Notes: generated by a model not told the origin, from the sequence alone. A stretch of 50,004 bases of DNA from Paracoccaceae bacterium (GCA_020447005.1 JAGRDO010000040.1:57874-107877); one strand, 5' to 3'. Shown: positions 8,431-18,019, numbered from the stretch's first letter. Translations and numbers: made by a program.

Positions 8431-8477
8431 GATCGCTTGACGGGAATCGCGACAGGATCGCGAAAAGGGAGGATCGA

Positions 8478-9833
8478 ATGTTCAGATATCTCGCGGCGAG
8501 CGCGGCCGTGCTTGCGCTGCATGGTGTTGCGGCCAATGGGGCCGATCTCAAATTCGCCCCGGGCGAGGATGGCCGTTTCAACTGGGCGAGCTACGACGCA
8601 TTCGCGGCGGCCCATGACCTCAGCGGACAGACGCTGACCATCTTCGGACCCTGGCGGGGCGAGGATCAGGTTCTGGTGGAAAGCGTGCTTGCCTATTTCG
8701 CGGCCGCCACGGGCGCCACGGTCAACTACTCGTCGTCGGAAAACTACGAACAGCAGATCGTCATCGATACGCAGGCCGGTTCGCCGCCGGATATTGCCGT
8801 GCTTCCCCAGCCGGGCCTGATCGGCGATCTGGCCGCGAAGGGCTTGCTGGCGCCGCTTGGCGCGGACACCGAAGCCTGGCTGCGTGACAACTACGCCGCG
8901 GGTGAAAGCTGGGTCGGCCTTGGCAGCTACAACGGGGCGGACGGCACAAGGGCGCTTTACGCCTTTCCCTACAAGATCGACGTGAAGTCGCTGGTCTGGT
9001 ACGTGCCCGAGAATTTCGAGGATGCCGGCTATGAAGTGCCGCAGACCATGGAGGATCTGAAGGCGCTGACCGAGCAGATCGTCGCCGATGGCGGAACGCC
9101 ATGGTGCATCGGGCTGGGGTCCGGCGGGGCGACCGGCTGGCCGGCGACCGACTGGGTCGAGGACATGATGCTGCGCACGCAGTCCCCCGATGTCTATGAC
9201 AAATGGGTCACGAACGAGGTTCCCTTCACCGATCCGGCCGTGATCGGCGCGATCGATGAATTCGGCTGGTTCGCCCGTAACGATGCCTTTGTCGACGGTG
9301 GCGCGGCGGCGGTTGCCACGACCGATTTCCGTGACAGCCCGGCCGGGCTGTTTGCCTCGCCCCCGAAATGCTACATGCATCATCAGGCGTCGTTCATCCC
9401 TTCGTTCTTCCCCGAGGGTACGAAACTGGGTGTGGATGCCGATTTCTTCTACATGCCGGCCTATGCGGGCAAGGATCTTGGCAAACCCGTTCTGGGCGCC
9501 GGAACGCTGGCGATGATCACCAAGGACAGCGACGCGTCCCGCGCGTTCATCGACTGGCTGAAGGCCCCGATCGCGCATGAGCTCTGGATGGCGCAGTCCG
9601 GCTTCCTGACGCCGCTGAAGTCGGTCAACCCCGATGCCTACGCCAATGACGCGCTGAAAAAGCAGGGCGAAATCCTGCTGAACGCGACCACATTCCGGTT
9701 TGACGGCTCTGACCTGATGCCGGGCAAGATCGGCGCGGGTGCGTTCTGGACCGGCATGGTCGATTATGCCGGTGGCAAGTCGGCGGCCGATGTCGGCGCC
9801 GAGATCCAGGCCGCCTGGGACGCGCTCAAGTAG
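8478..9833 (+). CDS. aglE: alpha-glucoside ABC transporter, periplasmic binding protein
   Basis: It is the extracytoplasmic sugar-binding protein of the alpha-glucoside importer. The 451-residue product begins with a Sec signal peptide (MFRYL, then a hydrophobic stretch to about residue 20 ending near GVAANGA) followed by a type-1 solute-binding domain rich in aromatic residues. AAAGGGAGG lies 5-13 bases before the start codon. It is the first gene of aglEFGAK, and order and product types match the Agl system described in Sinorhizobium, which takes up sucrose, maltose and trehalose. A strong hairpin follows the stop, a common way of raising the level of the binding protein over the membrane subunits. 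Confidence 0.9.
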   Translation: MFRYLAASAAVLALHGVAANGADLKFAPGEDGRFNWASYDAFAAAHDLSGQTLTIFGPWRGEDQVLVESVLAYFAAATGATVNYSSSENYEQQIVIDTQAGSPPDIAVLPQPGLIGDLAAKGLLAPLGADTEAWLRDNYAAGESWVGLGSYNGADGTRALYAFPYKIDVKSLVWYVPENFEDAGYEVPQTMEDLKALTEQIVADGGTPWCIGLGSGGATGWPATDWVEDMMLRTQSPDVYDKWVTNEVPFTDPAVIGAIDEFGWFARNDAFVDGGAAAVATTDFRDSPAGLFASPPKCYMHHQASFIPSFFPEGTKLGVDADFFYMPAYAGKDLGKPVLGAGTLAMITKDSDASRAFIDWLKAPIAHELWMAQSGFLTPLKSVNPDAYANDALKKQGEILLNATTFRFDGSDLMPGKIGAGAFWTGMVDYAGGKSAADVGAEIQAAWDALK

Positions 9834-9856
9834 CGGTTTTCAACCTGACTGTCAGT

Positions 9857-9881
9857 GCGGGGCTTTCCAACGAAGCCCCGC
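9857..9881 (+). terminator. intercistronic stem-loop between aglE and aglF
   Basis: GCGGGGCTT (9857-9865) and AAGCCCCGC (9873-9881) form a perfect 9-bp stem with a 7-base loop. No T-run follows, so it is more likely an attenuator or an mRNA-stabilising hairpin for aglE than a full terminator. Confidence 0.7.
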
Positions 9882-9900
9882 CAATTCTCGGGAGGTGGGG

Positions 9901-10911
9901 ATGAACCAGCTTTGGATGGCTCTCTTGACGATCGCGCTGGGTATCGCCGGGGCCGTCGTCTACTTCTGGGGGGCAAACGCGATCCTCGACCGGATATTTC
10001 CGTCGCGTGCCCCCGACATGCAAACCGCCTCGCGCAACATTCGCCGGGCAGCACTGGTACGGCCCTGGCTGTTTCTTGCCCCCGCGCTGTTTGCCCTCTG
10101 CCTTTACCTTGTCTACCCGGTGATCGCGTCGACATGGCTGGCCTTCCATGACCGCAGCGGGGACAGGTTTGTCGGGCTCGACAATTTCCGGTGGCTGCTG
10201 GGCGACGCGGGGTTCCGCGAATCCATGTTCAACAACTTCCTCTGGCTTCTCGTCGTTCCCGCCGCATCGACCTTTCTTGGCCTTCTTGCGGCCGCGCTTA
10301 CGGACCGGATCGCCTGGGGTAACCTTGCAAAATCGCTGATCTTCATGCCGATGGCGATTTCGTTCGTCGGCGCCGCGGTCATCTGGAAATTCGTCTATGA
10401 CTATCGGGCCGCGGGCAGCGACCAGATCGGCATATTGAACGCGATCGTCGTAGCCTTCGGCGGCGAACCTCAGGCGTGGATCGCGATCCCGTTCTGGAAC
10501 AATTTCCTGCTGATGGCGATCCTCGTCTGGATCCAGACCGGATTTGCGATGGTGATCCTTTCGGCCGCGCTGCGCGGTATCCCCGAGGAAACGATCGAGG
10601 CGGCGGTGCTGGACGGGGCGTCGGGGGTGCAGATCTTCTTTCGCATCATGGTGCCGCAGATCTGGGGCACGATCGCGGTCGTCTGGACGACGATCACCAT
10701 CACTGTCCTGAAAGTCTTCGACATCGTTCTGGCCATGACCAACGGTCAGTGGAATTCGAACGTTCTGGCCAATCTCATGTTCGACTGGATGTTCCGGGGC
10801 GGCGGCGATTTCGGTCGCGGGGCAACCATCGCGCTGGTGATCATGGTTCTGGTCGTGCCGATCATGATCTGGAACATCCGCAATGCGCGGCGGGAAATGG
10901 AGGGCAAATGA
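9901..10911 (+). CDS. aglF: alpha-glucoside ABC transporter permease AglF
   Basis: A MalF-type inner-membrane permease of 336 residues. I chose the ATG at 9901, preceded by GGAGGTGGGG; the open frame upstream overlaps aglE and is not plausible. There is an additional N-terminal membrane helix (residues about 4-26), then the permease core with several helices. The cytoplasmic EAA loop that contacts the ATPase is EAAVLDGASGVQIFFRIMVP. It would pair with AglG to form the channel and dock with AglK. The stop codon overlaps the aglG start (ATGA). Confidence 0.93.
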   Translation: MNQLWMALLTIALGIAGAVVYFWGANAILDRIFPSRAPDMQTASRNIRRAALVRPWLFLAPALFALCLYLVYPVIASTWLAFHDRSGDRFVGLDNFRWLLGDAGFRESMFNNFLWLLVVPAASTFLGLLAAALTDRIAWGNLAKSLIFMPMAISFVGAAVIWKFVYDYRAAGSDQIGILNAIVVAFGGEPQAWIAIPFWNNFLLMAILVWIQTGFAMVILSAALRGIPEETIEAAVLDGASGVQIFFRIMVPQIWGTIAVVWTTITITVLKVFDIVLAMTNGQWNSNVLANLMFDWMFRGGGDFGRGATIALVIMVLVVPIMIWNIRNARREMEGK

Positions 10912-12056
10912 TGATTGCGGGCGCAAAGTCACCTCTGGGCTGGGCCGTTCATCTTTCGGTGCTTGCATTCGTTCTTCTTTGGACCTTGCCGACAGCGGGG
11001 CTTCTGGTGTCATCGCTGCGCGACAAGGACCAGATCGCGGTTTCGGGATGGTGGACGGCACTGTCGAGTTCATCCCAGAACCTTCTTTTTCGCGCGCCGG
11101 CCGGTGACGGGGAACGGCTTGAGGACGGGCGTTATGTGCTGGACGGAAATGTGCTGGAACAAGGCGGCGGCACGATTTCAGCCTTCGGCTTTTCCTCACG
11201 CGAACCCGCGGCCTTTGCGGCGGGCGAGGTTGCCGAACTGCCGGGCGATGTCCGCCTGAGCGTTGCGTCGGACGGCAGTTTCACCCTTTCGGGGCCGGAA
11301 AGCTTTGCCGGTGGCCGGGGGCAGCGGATTTTCTACACCGCAGAGACACCGCCCCGGTTCACAACCGAGAACTACTGGAACGTGCTGACGGCCGCCGGAC
11401 TTGGCCGGTCGTTCCTGAATTCGATGACGGTGGCGGTTCCGTCGACGGTGATCCCGATCCTGATCGCGGCCTTTGCCGCCTATGCGCTTGCTTGGATGCC
11501 GTTTCCGGGCCGGTCGCTGATTGTCGCCGCCGTAGTCGGGTTGCTGGTCGTGCCCTTGCAGATGTCGCTTATTCCGCTCCTGACGATTTACAACTCGGTC
11601 GGGCAGGCGCTCGGCTTCGATCCGAAAAGCTATATCGGCATCTGGCTTGCGCATACCGGTTTTGGCCTGCCGCTGGCGATCTATCTCTTACGCAACTATA
11701 TGGCCGGCTTGCCGCGCGAGATCATGGAATCCGCGCGCGTCGACGGGGCGACCGATTTCCAGATCTTCACGCGGATCATTCTGCCGCTGTCCTTCCCGGC
11801 ACTGGCGAGTTTCGCGATCTTTCAGTTTCTCTGGACGTGGAACGATCTTCTGGTGGCGCTGGTCTTCCTTGGGCCGCAGGATGACAAACTTGTCCTGACG
11901 GGGCGGCTGGTGAACCTTCTCGGCTCGCGCGGGGGCGATTGGGAAATTCTCGCGGCCTCGGCCTTCGTCTCGATCGCGGTTCCGCTTGCCGTCTTCTTTC
12001 TTCTTCAACGGTTCCTTGTGCGGGGTTTGCTCGCCGGGTCTGTCAAGGGTGGATAA
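10908..12056 (+). CDS. aglG: alpha-glucoside ABC transporter permease AglG
   Basis: A MalG-type permease of 382 residues. The start ATG at 10908 overlaps the aglF stop; a second ATG follows directly. Helix 1 (about residues 11-31) is separated from the remaining core by about 100 mostly hydrophilic residues, predicted periplasmic, which makes the protein longer than the usual 280. The EAA loop ESARVDGATDFQIFTRIILP is intact. This long first periplasmic segment is, to my knowledge, a feature of AglG proteins and could contact AglE. aglA starts one base after the stop codon. Confidence 0.92.
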   Translation: MMIAGAKSPLGWAVHLSVLAFVLLWTLPTAGLLVSSLRDKDQIAVSGWWTALSSSSQNLLFRAPAGDGERLEDGRYVLDGNVLEQGGGTISAFGFSSREPAAFAAGEVAELPGDVRLSVASDGSFTLSGPESFAGGRGQRIFYTAETPPRFTTENYWNVLTAAGLGRSFLNSMTVAVPSTVIPILIAAFAAYALAWMPFPGRSLIVAAVVGLLVVPLQMSLIPLLTIYNSVGQALGFDPKSYIGIWLAHTGFGLPLAIYLLRNYMAGLPREIMESARVDGATDFQIFTRIILPLSFPALASFAIFQFLWTWNDLLVALVFLGPQDDKLVLTGRLVNLLGSRGGDWEILAASAFVSIAVPLAVFFLLQRFLVRGLLAGSVKGG

Positions 12057-12057
12057 C

Positions 12058-13710
12058 ATGACAACTATGACCTTGCTGGATAGCGGCCAACTGGCCGGAG
12101 CGCGCGACTGGTGGCGTGGCGCGGTGATCTATCAGATCTATCCGCGCAGTTTTCAGGATACCGATGGCGACGGCATCGGCGACCTGAAGGGCATCGCGCA
12201 GCGGCTTGATTACATTGCGGAACTTGGCGTCGATGCCATCTGGATATCGCCGTTCTTCACCTCGCCCATGAAGGATTTTGGCTATGATGTCGCGGATTAC
12301 CGCGATGTCGATCCGATGTTCGGCAGCCTTGCGGATTTTGACGCGCTGGTCGCCAGGGCCCATGGCCTTGGACTTCGCGTGATGATCGACCTTGTTCTCA
12401 GCCATACGTCGGACGCCCATGAGTGGTTTCGCGACAGCCGCGCCAGCCGGACCGGTCCACGGGCGGACTGGTATGTCTGGGCGGACCCGAAACCCGATGG
12501 AACCCCGCCGAACAACTGGCTTTCGGTGTTCGGGGGGTCGGCCTGGTCCTGGGATGGGCGGCGGATGCAGTATTACCTGCACAATTTCCTGTCCTCCCAG
12601 CCCGACCTCAACTTCCACTCGCCCGAAGTGCAGGCCGAACTTCTTGACGTGGCCCGGTTCTGGCTGGACCGGGGCGTAGACGGTTTCCGTCTGGACACCA
12701 TCAATTTCTATTTTGCCGACAAGGAGTTGCGCGACAATCCTCCGCTTTCGGCGGGTCGCCGCAACGACACGATCGCGCCGTCGGTCAACCCCTATAACTG
12801 GCAGGAACATATCTATTCCAAGAACCGGCCGGAAAACATTCCGTTCCTGAAAAGTCTCAGGGCGCTGATGGATGGCTATGGCGCCGCCGCGGTGGGCGAG
12901 GTCGGGGATGCGCAGCGCGGGCTGGAAATCCTTGGCGAATACACCTCGGGCGACGAATTGATGCAGATGTGCTATGCGTTCGAGTTTCTGTCCAGCACCC
13001 CGCTGACTGCAAGCCGTATCGCCGAGGTTTTCTCCAAGCTCGATGGCGTTGCGCCCGACGGCTGGGCGTGCTGGGCGCTTTCGAACCATGACGTGGTGCG
13101 TCATGCCAGCCGGTGGCATCTGTCCGATGCGGCGCTGAGGGCCTATGCCACGCTGCTTGTCTGCCTTCGGGGATCGGTCTGCATCTATCAGGGCGAAGAG
13201 CTTGGGCTGACCGAGGCCGATCTGAAGCTGGAAGACCTGCAGGACCCGTATGGCATCGAATTCTGGCCCGAGTTCAAGGGCCGTGACGGGTGTCGCACGC
13301 CCATGGTCTGGCAACAGGACAATGCGAATGGCGGGTTCACCGACGGCAAGCCCTGGCTTCCGGTGCCCGCCGAACATCTCGCCTCGGCCGTGTCACGGTT
13401 GCGGCGCCTTCCGGGCGGTTTGCCAGAGCATTACCGGCGCGCAATCGCGCTTCGCCATGCGGAGCCGGCGCTGCGAACCGGACGGCAGCTTGAGATGGTG
13501 GCAGAGGGCGAGGTGATCCGCTTTTTCCGCGAGGGTGAAAACCGGAAAATTTTCGTCGCGATCAATCTTTCGGACAGGCCGGCATCGGTTGTGGCGCCCG
13601 GTCCGGGCTGGCGCGGGATAGCCGGGGACCTAGGCTGTGTCATCCCCGAAAAGGATGGCCGCATCCACCTTGGTGCGTGGCAGTGCTGCCTGATGGCCCG
13701 AGACGATTAG
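12058..13710 (+). CDS. aglA: alpha-glucosidase, GH13 family
   Basis: A cytoplasmic 550-residue glycoside hydrolase family 13 enzyme of the oligo-1,6-glucosidase/alpha-glucosidase type. The ATG at 12058 follows the aglG stop by one base; the in-frame extension inside aglG is rejected. The TIM-barrel start IYQIYPRSFQDTDGDGIGDL is characteristic. Catalytic residues are the nucleophile D213 (in DGFRLDT), the acid/base E281 (VGEVGD) and the transition-state stabiliser D345 (SNHD). It splits imported maltose, sucrose or isomaltose-like sugars to glucose for Glk. Exact linkage specificity cannot be decided by eye. Confidence 0.93.
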   Translation: MTTMTLLDSGQLAGARDWWRGAVIYQIYPRSFQDTDGDGIGDLKGIAQRLDYIAELGVDAIWISPFFTSPMKDFGYDVADYRDVDPMFGSLADFDALVARAHGLGLRVMIDLVLSHTSDAHEWFRDSRASRTGPRADWYVWADPKPDGTPPNNWLSVFGGSAWSWDGRRMQYYLHNFLSSQPDLNFHSPEVQAELLDVARFWLDRGVDGFRLDTINFYFADKELRDNPPLSAGRRNDTIAPSVNPYNWQEHIYSKNRPENIPFLKSLRALMDGYGAAAVGEVGDAQRGLEILGEYTSGDELMQMCYAFEFLSSTPLTASRIAEVFSKLDGVAPDGWACWALSNHDVVRHASRWHLSDAALRAYATLLVCLRGSVCIYQGEELGLTEADLKLEDLQDPYGIEFWPEFKGRDGCRTPMVWQQDNANGGFTDGKPWLPVPAEHLASAVSRLRRLPGGLPEHYRRAIALRHAEPALRTGRQLEMVAEGEVIRFFREGENRKIFVAINLSDRPASVVAPGPGWRGIAGDLGCVIPEKDGRIHLGAWQCCLMARDD

Positions 13711-13719
13711 GAGATTGAA

Positions 13720-14808
13720 ATGGCCAATCTGAAACTGACCTCGGTCGAAAAATCCTATGGGGACGTGCATGTCCTGCGCGACATCGACCTTTCGATCGAG
13801 CAGGGCGAACTTATCGTCTTTGTCGGCCCGTCCGGCTGCGGAAAATCTACCCTGCTTCGGATGATCGCCGGGCTTGAAACCATCACCGGCGGCACGCTGG
13901 AGATCGACGGCGATGTCATGAATGCGGTGCCGCCGGCGCAGCGCGGGATCGCGATGGTGTTCCAGTCCTATGCGCTTTACCCGCATATGACGGTTCGCGA
14001 CAACATGGCCTTCGCCCTGAAGATCGCCAAAAAGACCCGTTCGGAAATCGACGCCGCGGTTGAAAAGGCCGCCGGCATCCTTCAGCTGACCCCCTATCTG
14101 GATCGGCTGCCCAAGGCGCTTTCCGGCGGCCAGCGCCAGCGGGTGGCGATCGGCCGGGCAATCGTCCGCGACCCGAAGGTCTATCTTTTTGATGAGCCGC
14201 TTTCCAATCTTGACGCCGCCCTGAGGGTGGCAACCCGGATCGAGATTGCGCAACTGAAGGAAAAGATGCCGGATTCGACAATGATCTATGTCACCCATGA
14301 TCAGGTCGAAGCGATGACGCTGGCGTCGCGGATCGTGGTTCTGGCCGGCGGCGGTATCGCGCAGGTCGGCACCCCGATGGAGCTTTACGAGCGTCCGCGA
14401 AACGAATTCGTGGCGCAGTTCATCGGCTCACCCTCGATGAACCTTCTTGACGGCAAGATCGTTGCGACCGGAAAGGTGACCGAGGTTCAGCTTGCCTCGG
14501 GCGGGAAGGTCGTCGGGAACGTGCCGACCGTGGATGCCGATCTGGGGCGCGCGGTCCGCGTCGGCATAAGGCCCGAACACCTTGTCCCGGCCGAGCCGGG
14601 GAAGGCGGTCTGCACCGGTGTTGTGACCATCACCGAGGCTTTGGGCGAGGTGACACTGCTTTACATCGATGCGGGCGAAGGCCGGGCCCCGATTGTGGCA
14701 AAGCTGCCGGGAATTCATCAGGGTCTGCGCCACAAGCCTGTGGCGCTTGGGGCAGAGCCCGACAAGATTCACCTTTTCGCCGACGGGCAATCGTTGCTTT
14801 ACCGCTGA
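13720..14808 (+). CDS. aglK: alpha-glucoside ABC transporter ATPase AglK
   Basis: The ATP-hydrolysing subunit of the importer, 362 residues, MalK/UgpC type. Walker A is GPSGCGKST at residues 36-44, the signature is LSGGQRQRV, Walker B is VYLFDEPLSNLDA, and the switch histidine lies in YVTHDQVEA. A C-terminal TOBE-type regulatory region (about 240-362) follows. It starts nine bases after aglA with GGAGATTGAA as a ribosome site and closes the operon. MalK-type ATPases can serve several permease pairs, so it may also energise other sugar importers. Confidence 0.94.
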   Translation: MANLKLTSVEKSYGDVHVLRDIDLSIEQGELIVFVGPSGCGKSTLLRMIAGLETITGGTLEIDGDVMNAVPPAQRGIAMVFQSYALYPHMTVRDNMAFALKIAKKTRSEIDAAVEKAAGILQLTPYLDRLPKALSGGQRQRVAIGRAIVRDPKVYLFDEPLSNLDAALRVATRIEIAQLKEKMPDSTMIYVTHDQVEAMTLASRIVVLAGGGIAQVGTPMELYERPRNEFVAQFIGSPSMNLLDGKIVATGKVTEVQLASGGKVVGNVPTVDADLGRAVRVGIRPEHLVPAEPGKAVCTGVVTITEALGEVTLLYIDAGEGRAPIVAKLPGIHQGLRHKPVALGAEPDKIHLFADGQSLLYR

Positions 14809-14810
14809 TT

Positions 14811-14975
14811 TCAACCGGCCCAGACCCAGAGCGCCAGCTTGAAGGCCGCGAGGATCACGAGAAAAGATGTGGAAAGAACCGTCGCCCCCAGAAGGGCGGC
14901 GGTCAGGGTCACCCGCGAGGCGGGGGCGTGAATGCCGGAAATCCGGCGTGGAAACGTGGTTTGCGTGCGATTCAT
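14811..14975 (-). CDS. small single-pass membrane protein, unknown function
   Basis: A 54-codon reading frame in the gap after aglK. It has a basic N-terminus (MNRTQTTFPRR) and a long hydrophobic stretch (about residues 25-52, ending ALWVWAG). The segment is convincing as an inner-membrane helix. No strong ribosome site is seen and I do not recognise a family. It converges tail to tail on aglK (2-bp gap) and is divergent from the acyltransferase gene. It may be a real small protein or chance coding in GC-rich DNA. Confidence 0.45.
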   Translation of the reverse strand: MNRTQTTFPRRISGIHAPASRVTLTAALLGATVLSTSFLVILAAFKLALWVWAG

Positions 14976-15022
14976 GATGATCCATTAGGCATGCGTTAGG
15001 TTTCCCATGTCTTAACGGGGGC

Positions 15023-15931
15023 ATGGAAATTCGCTGGCACAACGACCCACCGGATCACTGGGCCTTTGCCTATGGGCAAAGTGCCGCGCCGATGCAGCAG
15101 CATCCCCTTTACGGCGCCGCAATGGCCGCGCTGGGGTGCCGGGTCAGATATGCCGGTATCGGGGCGGGCGGCGTGGCGCTGACCGTGTCGCGCCGCATTG
15201 GCCCCTTGCCATTTTCGCTGATCGGGCGCGGACCGCTTTGGGCCGATCCCCGGCCGGAGGATGGCGCGGCTGCGGCCGGCCTTCGGCGGATCGCGCGCGA
15301 TATTGGCCTTTTGGCATGCACCTTGGAAACCGGGACCGCCGGGAAGGGGTTGTGGCCGGTGCTGTCGGCGCGTCATCAGGCCGTGCTTGATCTTGCGCCG
15401 GACGTCTCCGCCCTTCGCGCCGGCCTTGGCGGCCAGTGGCGCAGCCGGTTGCGCGGCGCGGAAGCAAACGGCAGGCTGACCTATCATGCGGCGGACCCGG
15501 GGCGCTCGGCTGTCTTTGGTCAGATCGTTCGCGCCGAGGCCGACCAGCGCCGGGACCGCCGGTATCGCGCCTTGCCCCCGGCATTCATCGAAGCATGGCT
15601 GCGCGCCGACCCGCGGGGGGCGCGGTTTTACTGGGCCGGGGACGGCGAAGGCCCGGTCGCCGGGGCGCTTATCCTCTTGCATCACCCCGGCGCGACCTAT
15701 CACCTTGCCTGGGCCAATCAGGCTGGCCGGTCCGCCCAGGCGCCGCGCCGGCTTCTGTGGCAGGCAATTCTCGATCTGAAAGATGACGGGTACGGGAAGC
15801 TCGACCTTGGTGACGTGAATACCGAAGACACGCCGGGGATCGCGCGGTTCAAGATCGATACAGGGGCAAGGGTCGCGCCACTTGGCGCGACCGTTATCGT
15901 TCGGCCGGCCCTTATTCGGCGGCGATCTTGA
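15023..15931 (+). CDS. GNAT/FemAB-like acyltransferase, unknown substrate
   Basis: A 302-residue cytosolic protein. The C-terminal half (about residues 130-275) resembles the GNAT domain of Pfam Acetyltransf_6 (BioF2-like, FemAB group): a basic SRLRGAE region, PPAFIEAWL, VAGALILLHH and the LDLGDVNTEDTPGIARFK end, where the G-D/G and FK elements recall FemAB enzymes that move lipid II-linked or tRNA-borne amino acids, and PEP-CTERM/EPS proteins. No precise function can be given. It stands alone, and its last 20 bases overlap the 3' end of the convergent ABC ATPase gene, so transcription from both sides interferes there. The start MEIRWHNDPP has GGGG upstream. Confidence 0.75.
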   Translation: MEIRWHNDPPDHWAFAYGQSAAPMQQHPLYGAAMAALGCRVRYAGIGAGGVALTVSRRIGPLPFSLIGRGPLWADPRPEDGAAAAGLRRIARDIGLLACTLETGTAGKGLWPVLSARHQAVLDLAPDVSALRAGLGGQWRSRLRGAEANGRLTYHAADPGRSAVFGQIVRAEADQRRDRRYRALPPAFIEAWLRADPRGARFYWAGDGEGPVAGALILLHHPGATYHLAWANQAGRSAQAPRRLLWQAILDLKDDGYGKLDLGDVNTEDTPGIARFKIDTGARVAPLGATVIVRPALIRRRS

Positions 15932-17996
15932 TGACCGGTTCCATCGAGGCCAGCGCTTCCGCGGACAGGTGGCACTTGATCTGATGCCCTTCCTTCAGCA
16001 TCTGGACCGGCGGGATTTCCCGTTCGCACAACCCGCCCGGAACCTGCGATTTCCAGCGGCAGCGCGTCTGGAACGGGCAGCCCGGGGGCGGGTTCATGGC
16101 AGACGGGATGTCGCCCTCCAGAACGATACGCTTCTTTTCAACATGCGTATCGGCGATGGGAACCGCCGACAGAAGCGCTTCGGTATAGGGGTGATAGGGC
16201 GGCGAAAAGACCTGATCGGTCGAGCCGAGTTCCACCACATGGCCAAGATACATCACCATGACCCGGTCCGAGAGATAGCGCACGATCGACAGGTCATGGC
16301 TGATGAAAAGAAGCGTGGTCCTGTTCTTGCGCTGGATGTCCATCAGCAGGTCGGTGACAGCGGCCTGAACCGAAACGTCGAGGGCCGAGACGGGTTCGTC
16401 CGCGACGACAATCTTTGCCCCCCCGGCAAAGGCACGCGCAATCCCGACACGTTGCTTCTGGCCGCCCGAAAGCTGGCGGGGCATCCGGTCCGCGAAGGCG
16501 CGCGGCAGTTTCACCAGATCCAGAAGCTCAAGCATCCGGTTGCGGCGATCGTCATCGGATTTGCCCTCGCCGAAGATTTCCAGCGCGCGGACGATCTGCC
16601 GGCCGACCGTCATCGAGGGGTTCAGAGTGTCGAACGGGTTCTGGAACACCATCTGCACGCCTGAAACCGTTTCCGTGCTCCGGCTTTCGATCGGAGTGGA
16701 CTGGATTTCGTTATCGTAAAGCAGGATCTGGCCCGAGGTCGCGGTTTCAAGCCCCATCAACACCTTGGCAAAGGTCGATTTCCCGCAACCGGACTCGCCC
16801 ACGATCGCCAGGGTTTCGCCTTCATGCGCTTCGAAGCTGAGCGTTTCATTGGCCTTCACGACCTTGGTTTCGCCGCCCCCAAACAGGGCATTGGCCGAAA
16901 CCTCGTAATATTTGCGCAGATCGTCCATCTTCAGAACGACCTTGCCGATGGCCGATTTTTCGGCCTTTTGGGTCACCTCCGGCTTTGCGGCCCAGTCAAT
17001 CTCGTCCACCCGCAGGCAGCGCGTCTCGTGCCGGTCATGGCCGGCGACCGATGTCATCGGGACATCCGCCGCATTGCAGCGACCGTCGACGAAATAATCG
17101 CAGCGCGGCCCGAAATTGCAGCCATGAGGCCGCTCATGGGGCAGGGGGAAGTTGCCGGGAATGGCGATGAGCGGGCGGGAGTTCTTGTCCGCCCCGGGAA
17201 GCGGGATCGAACGGAACAGCGCCTGCGTATAAGGATGCTGCATCCGGTCAAAGACATCCTTGATCGAACCGGTTTCCACCGCCTCGCCGGAATACATCAC
17301 GCAAAGGCGGTTGCAGGTGTCGAGCACCAGACCGAGGTTGTGCGAGATGAACAGCATCGAGGTGCCGTATTTCTTGCCGAGATCCTTGACGAGGTCGACG
17401 ACCGCCGCCTCGACCGTGACATCGAGCGCCGTGGTCGGTTCGTCTAGGATCAGCAGGGCAGGCTTCGACATCAGCGCCATCGCGATGACGATACGCTGCT
17501 GCTGACCGCCGGAAAGCTGGTGCGGATAGGATTTGAGCATCCTTTCGGGATCGGGCAGGCGCACATCGGAAACCACCTCGAGCGCGCGCTTGTAGGCTTC
17601 TTCCCGTGACACGCCCTCATGGATCATCGGCACTTCCATGAGCTGCTGGCCGATCTTCATCGCCGGGTTCAGCGAGGCCATGGGTTCCTGATAGATCATG
17701 GCAATTTCGGATCCGCGGATCTCGCGCAGCTCCTCATCGGTCATGGCGGTCAGATCGCGCCCCTTGAATTTGATGGTCCCGCCCGTGATGCGGCCGTTCT
17801 CGCCGAGGTAGCGCATGACCGCGAGCGCCACGGTGGACTTGCCGCAGCCGCTTTCGCCGACTAGGCCCATGGCCTCGCCGGGCTGGACGGTGCAGGAAAA
17901 ATCCATGACGGCCGGAATTTCGCGCAATCTCGTGAAGAAGCTGATCGACAGGTTGTCGATTTCGAGGATCGGACCGTCATAATCCCATTTGGTCAT
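15912..17996 (-). CDS. peptide-class ABC transporter, fused double ATPase (DppD-DppF)
   Basis: A 694-residue cytosolic protein made of two complete ABC domains in one chain. The first has Walker A GESGCGKST at 47-55, signature LSGGQQQR and Walker B LLILDEPTTALDV. The second, from about residue 350, has GESGCGKST, LSGGQKQR and VVADEPVSALDV. Each is followed by the cysteine-containing C-terminal region typical of peptide/nickel ATPases (CNFGPRCDYF; CPFQTRCRWK), which may bind a metal or Fe-S centre. Normally these are two genes, dppD and dppF. It is the last gene of the operon and is separated from the permease gene by about 90 bases containing a hairpin repeat. Substrate unknown: peptides, opines or glycosides are all served by this class. 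Confidence 0.93.
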   Translation of the reverse strand: MTKWDYDGPILEIDNLSISFFTRLREIPAVMDFSCTVQPGEAMGLVGESGCGKSTVALAVMRYLGENGRITGGTIKFKGRDLTAMTDEELREIRGSEIAMIYQEPMASLNPAMKIGQQLMEVPMIHEGVSREEAYKRALEVVSDVRLPDPERMLKSYPHQLSGGQQQRIVIAMALMSKPALLILDEPTTALDVTVEAAVVDLVKDLGKKYGTSMLFISHNLGLVLDTCNRLCVMYSGEAVETGSIKDVFDRMQHPYTQALFRSIPLPGADKNSRPLIAIPGNFPLPHERPHGCNFGPRCDYFVDGRCNAADVPMTSVAGHDRHETRCLRVDEIDWAAKPEVTQKAEKSAIGKVVLKMDDLRKYYEVSANALFGGGETKVVKANETLSFEAHEGETLAIVGESGCGKSTFAKVLMGLETATSGQILLYDNEIQSTPIESRSTETVSGVQMVFQNPFDTLNPSMTVGRQIVRALEIFGEGKSDDDRRNRMLELLDLVKLPRAFADRMPRQLSGGQKQRVGIARAFAGGAKIVVADEPVSALDVSVQAAVTDLLMDIQRKNRTTLLFISHDLSIVRYLSDRVMVMYLGHVVELGSTDQVFSPPYHPYTEALLSAVPIADTHVEKKRIVLEGDIPSAMNPPPGCPFQTRCRWKSQVPGGLCEREIPPVQMLKEGHQIKCHLSAEALASMEPVIKIAAE

Positions 17997-18019
17997 TTGT
18001 CATCTCCCTTGGGACGAGG

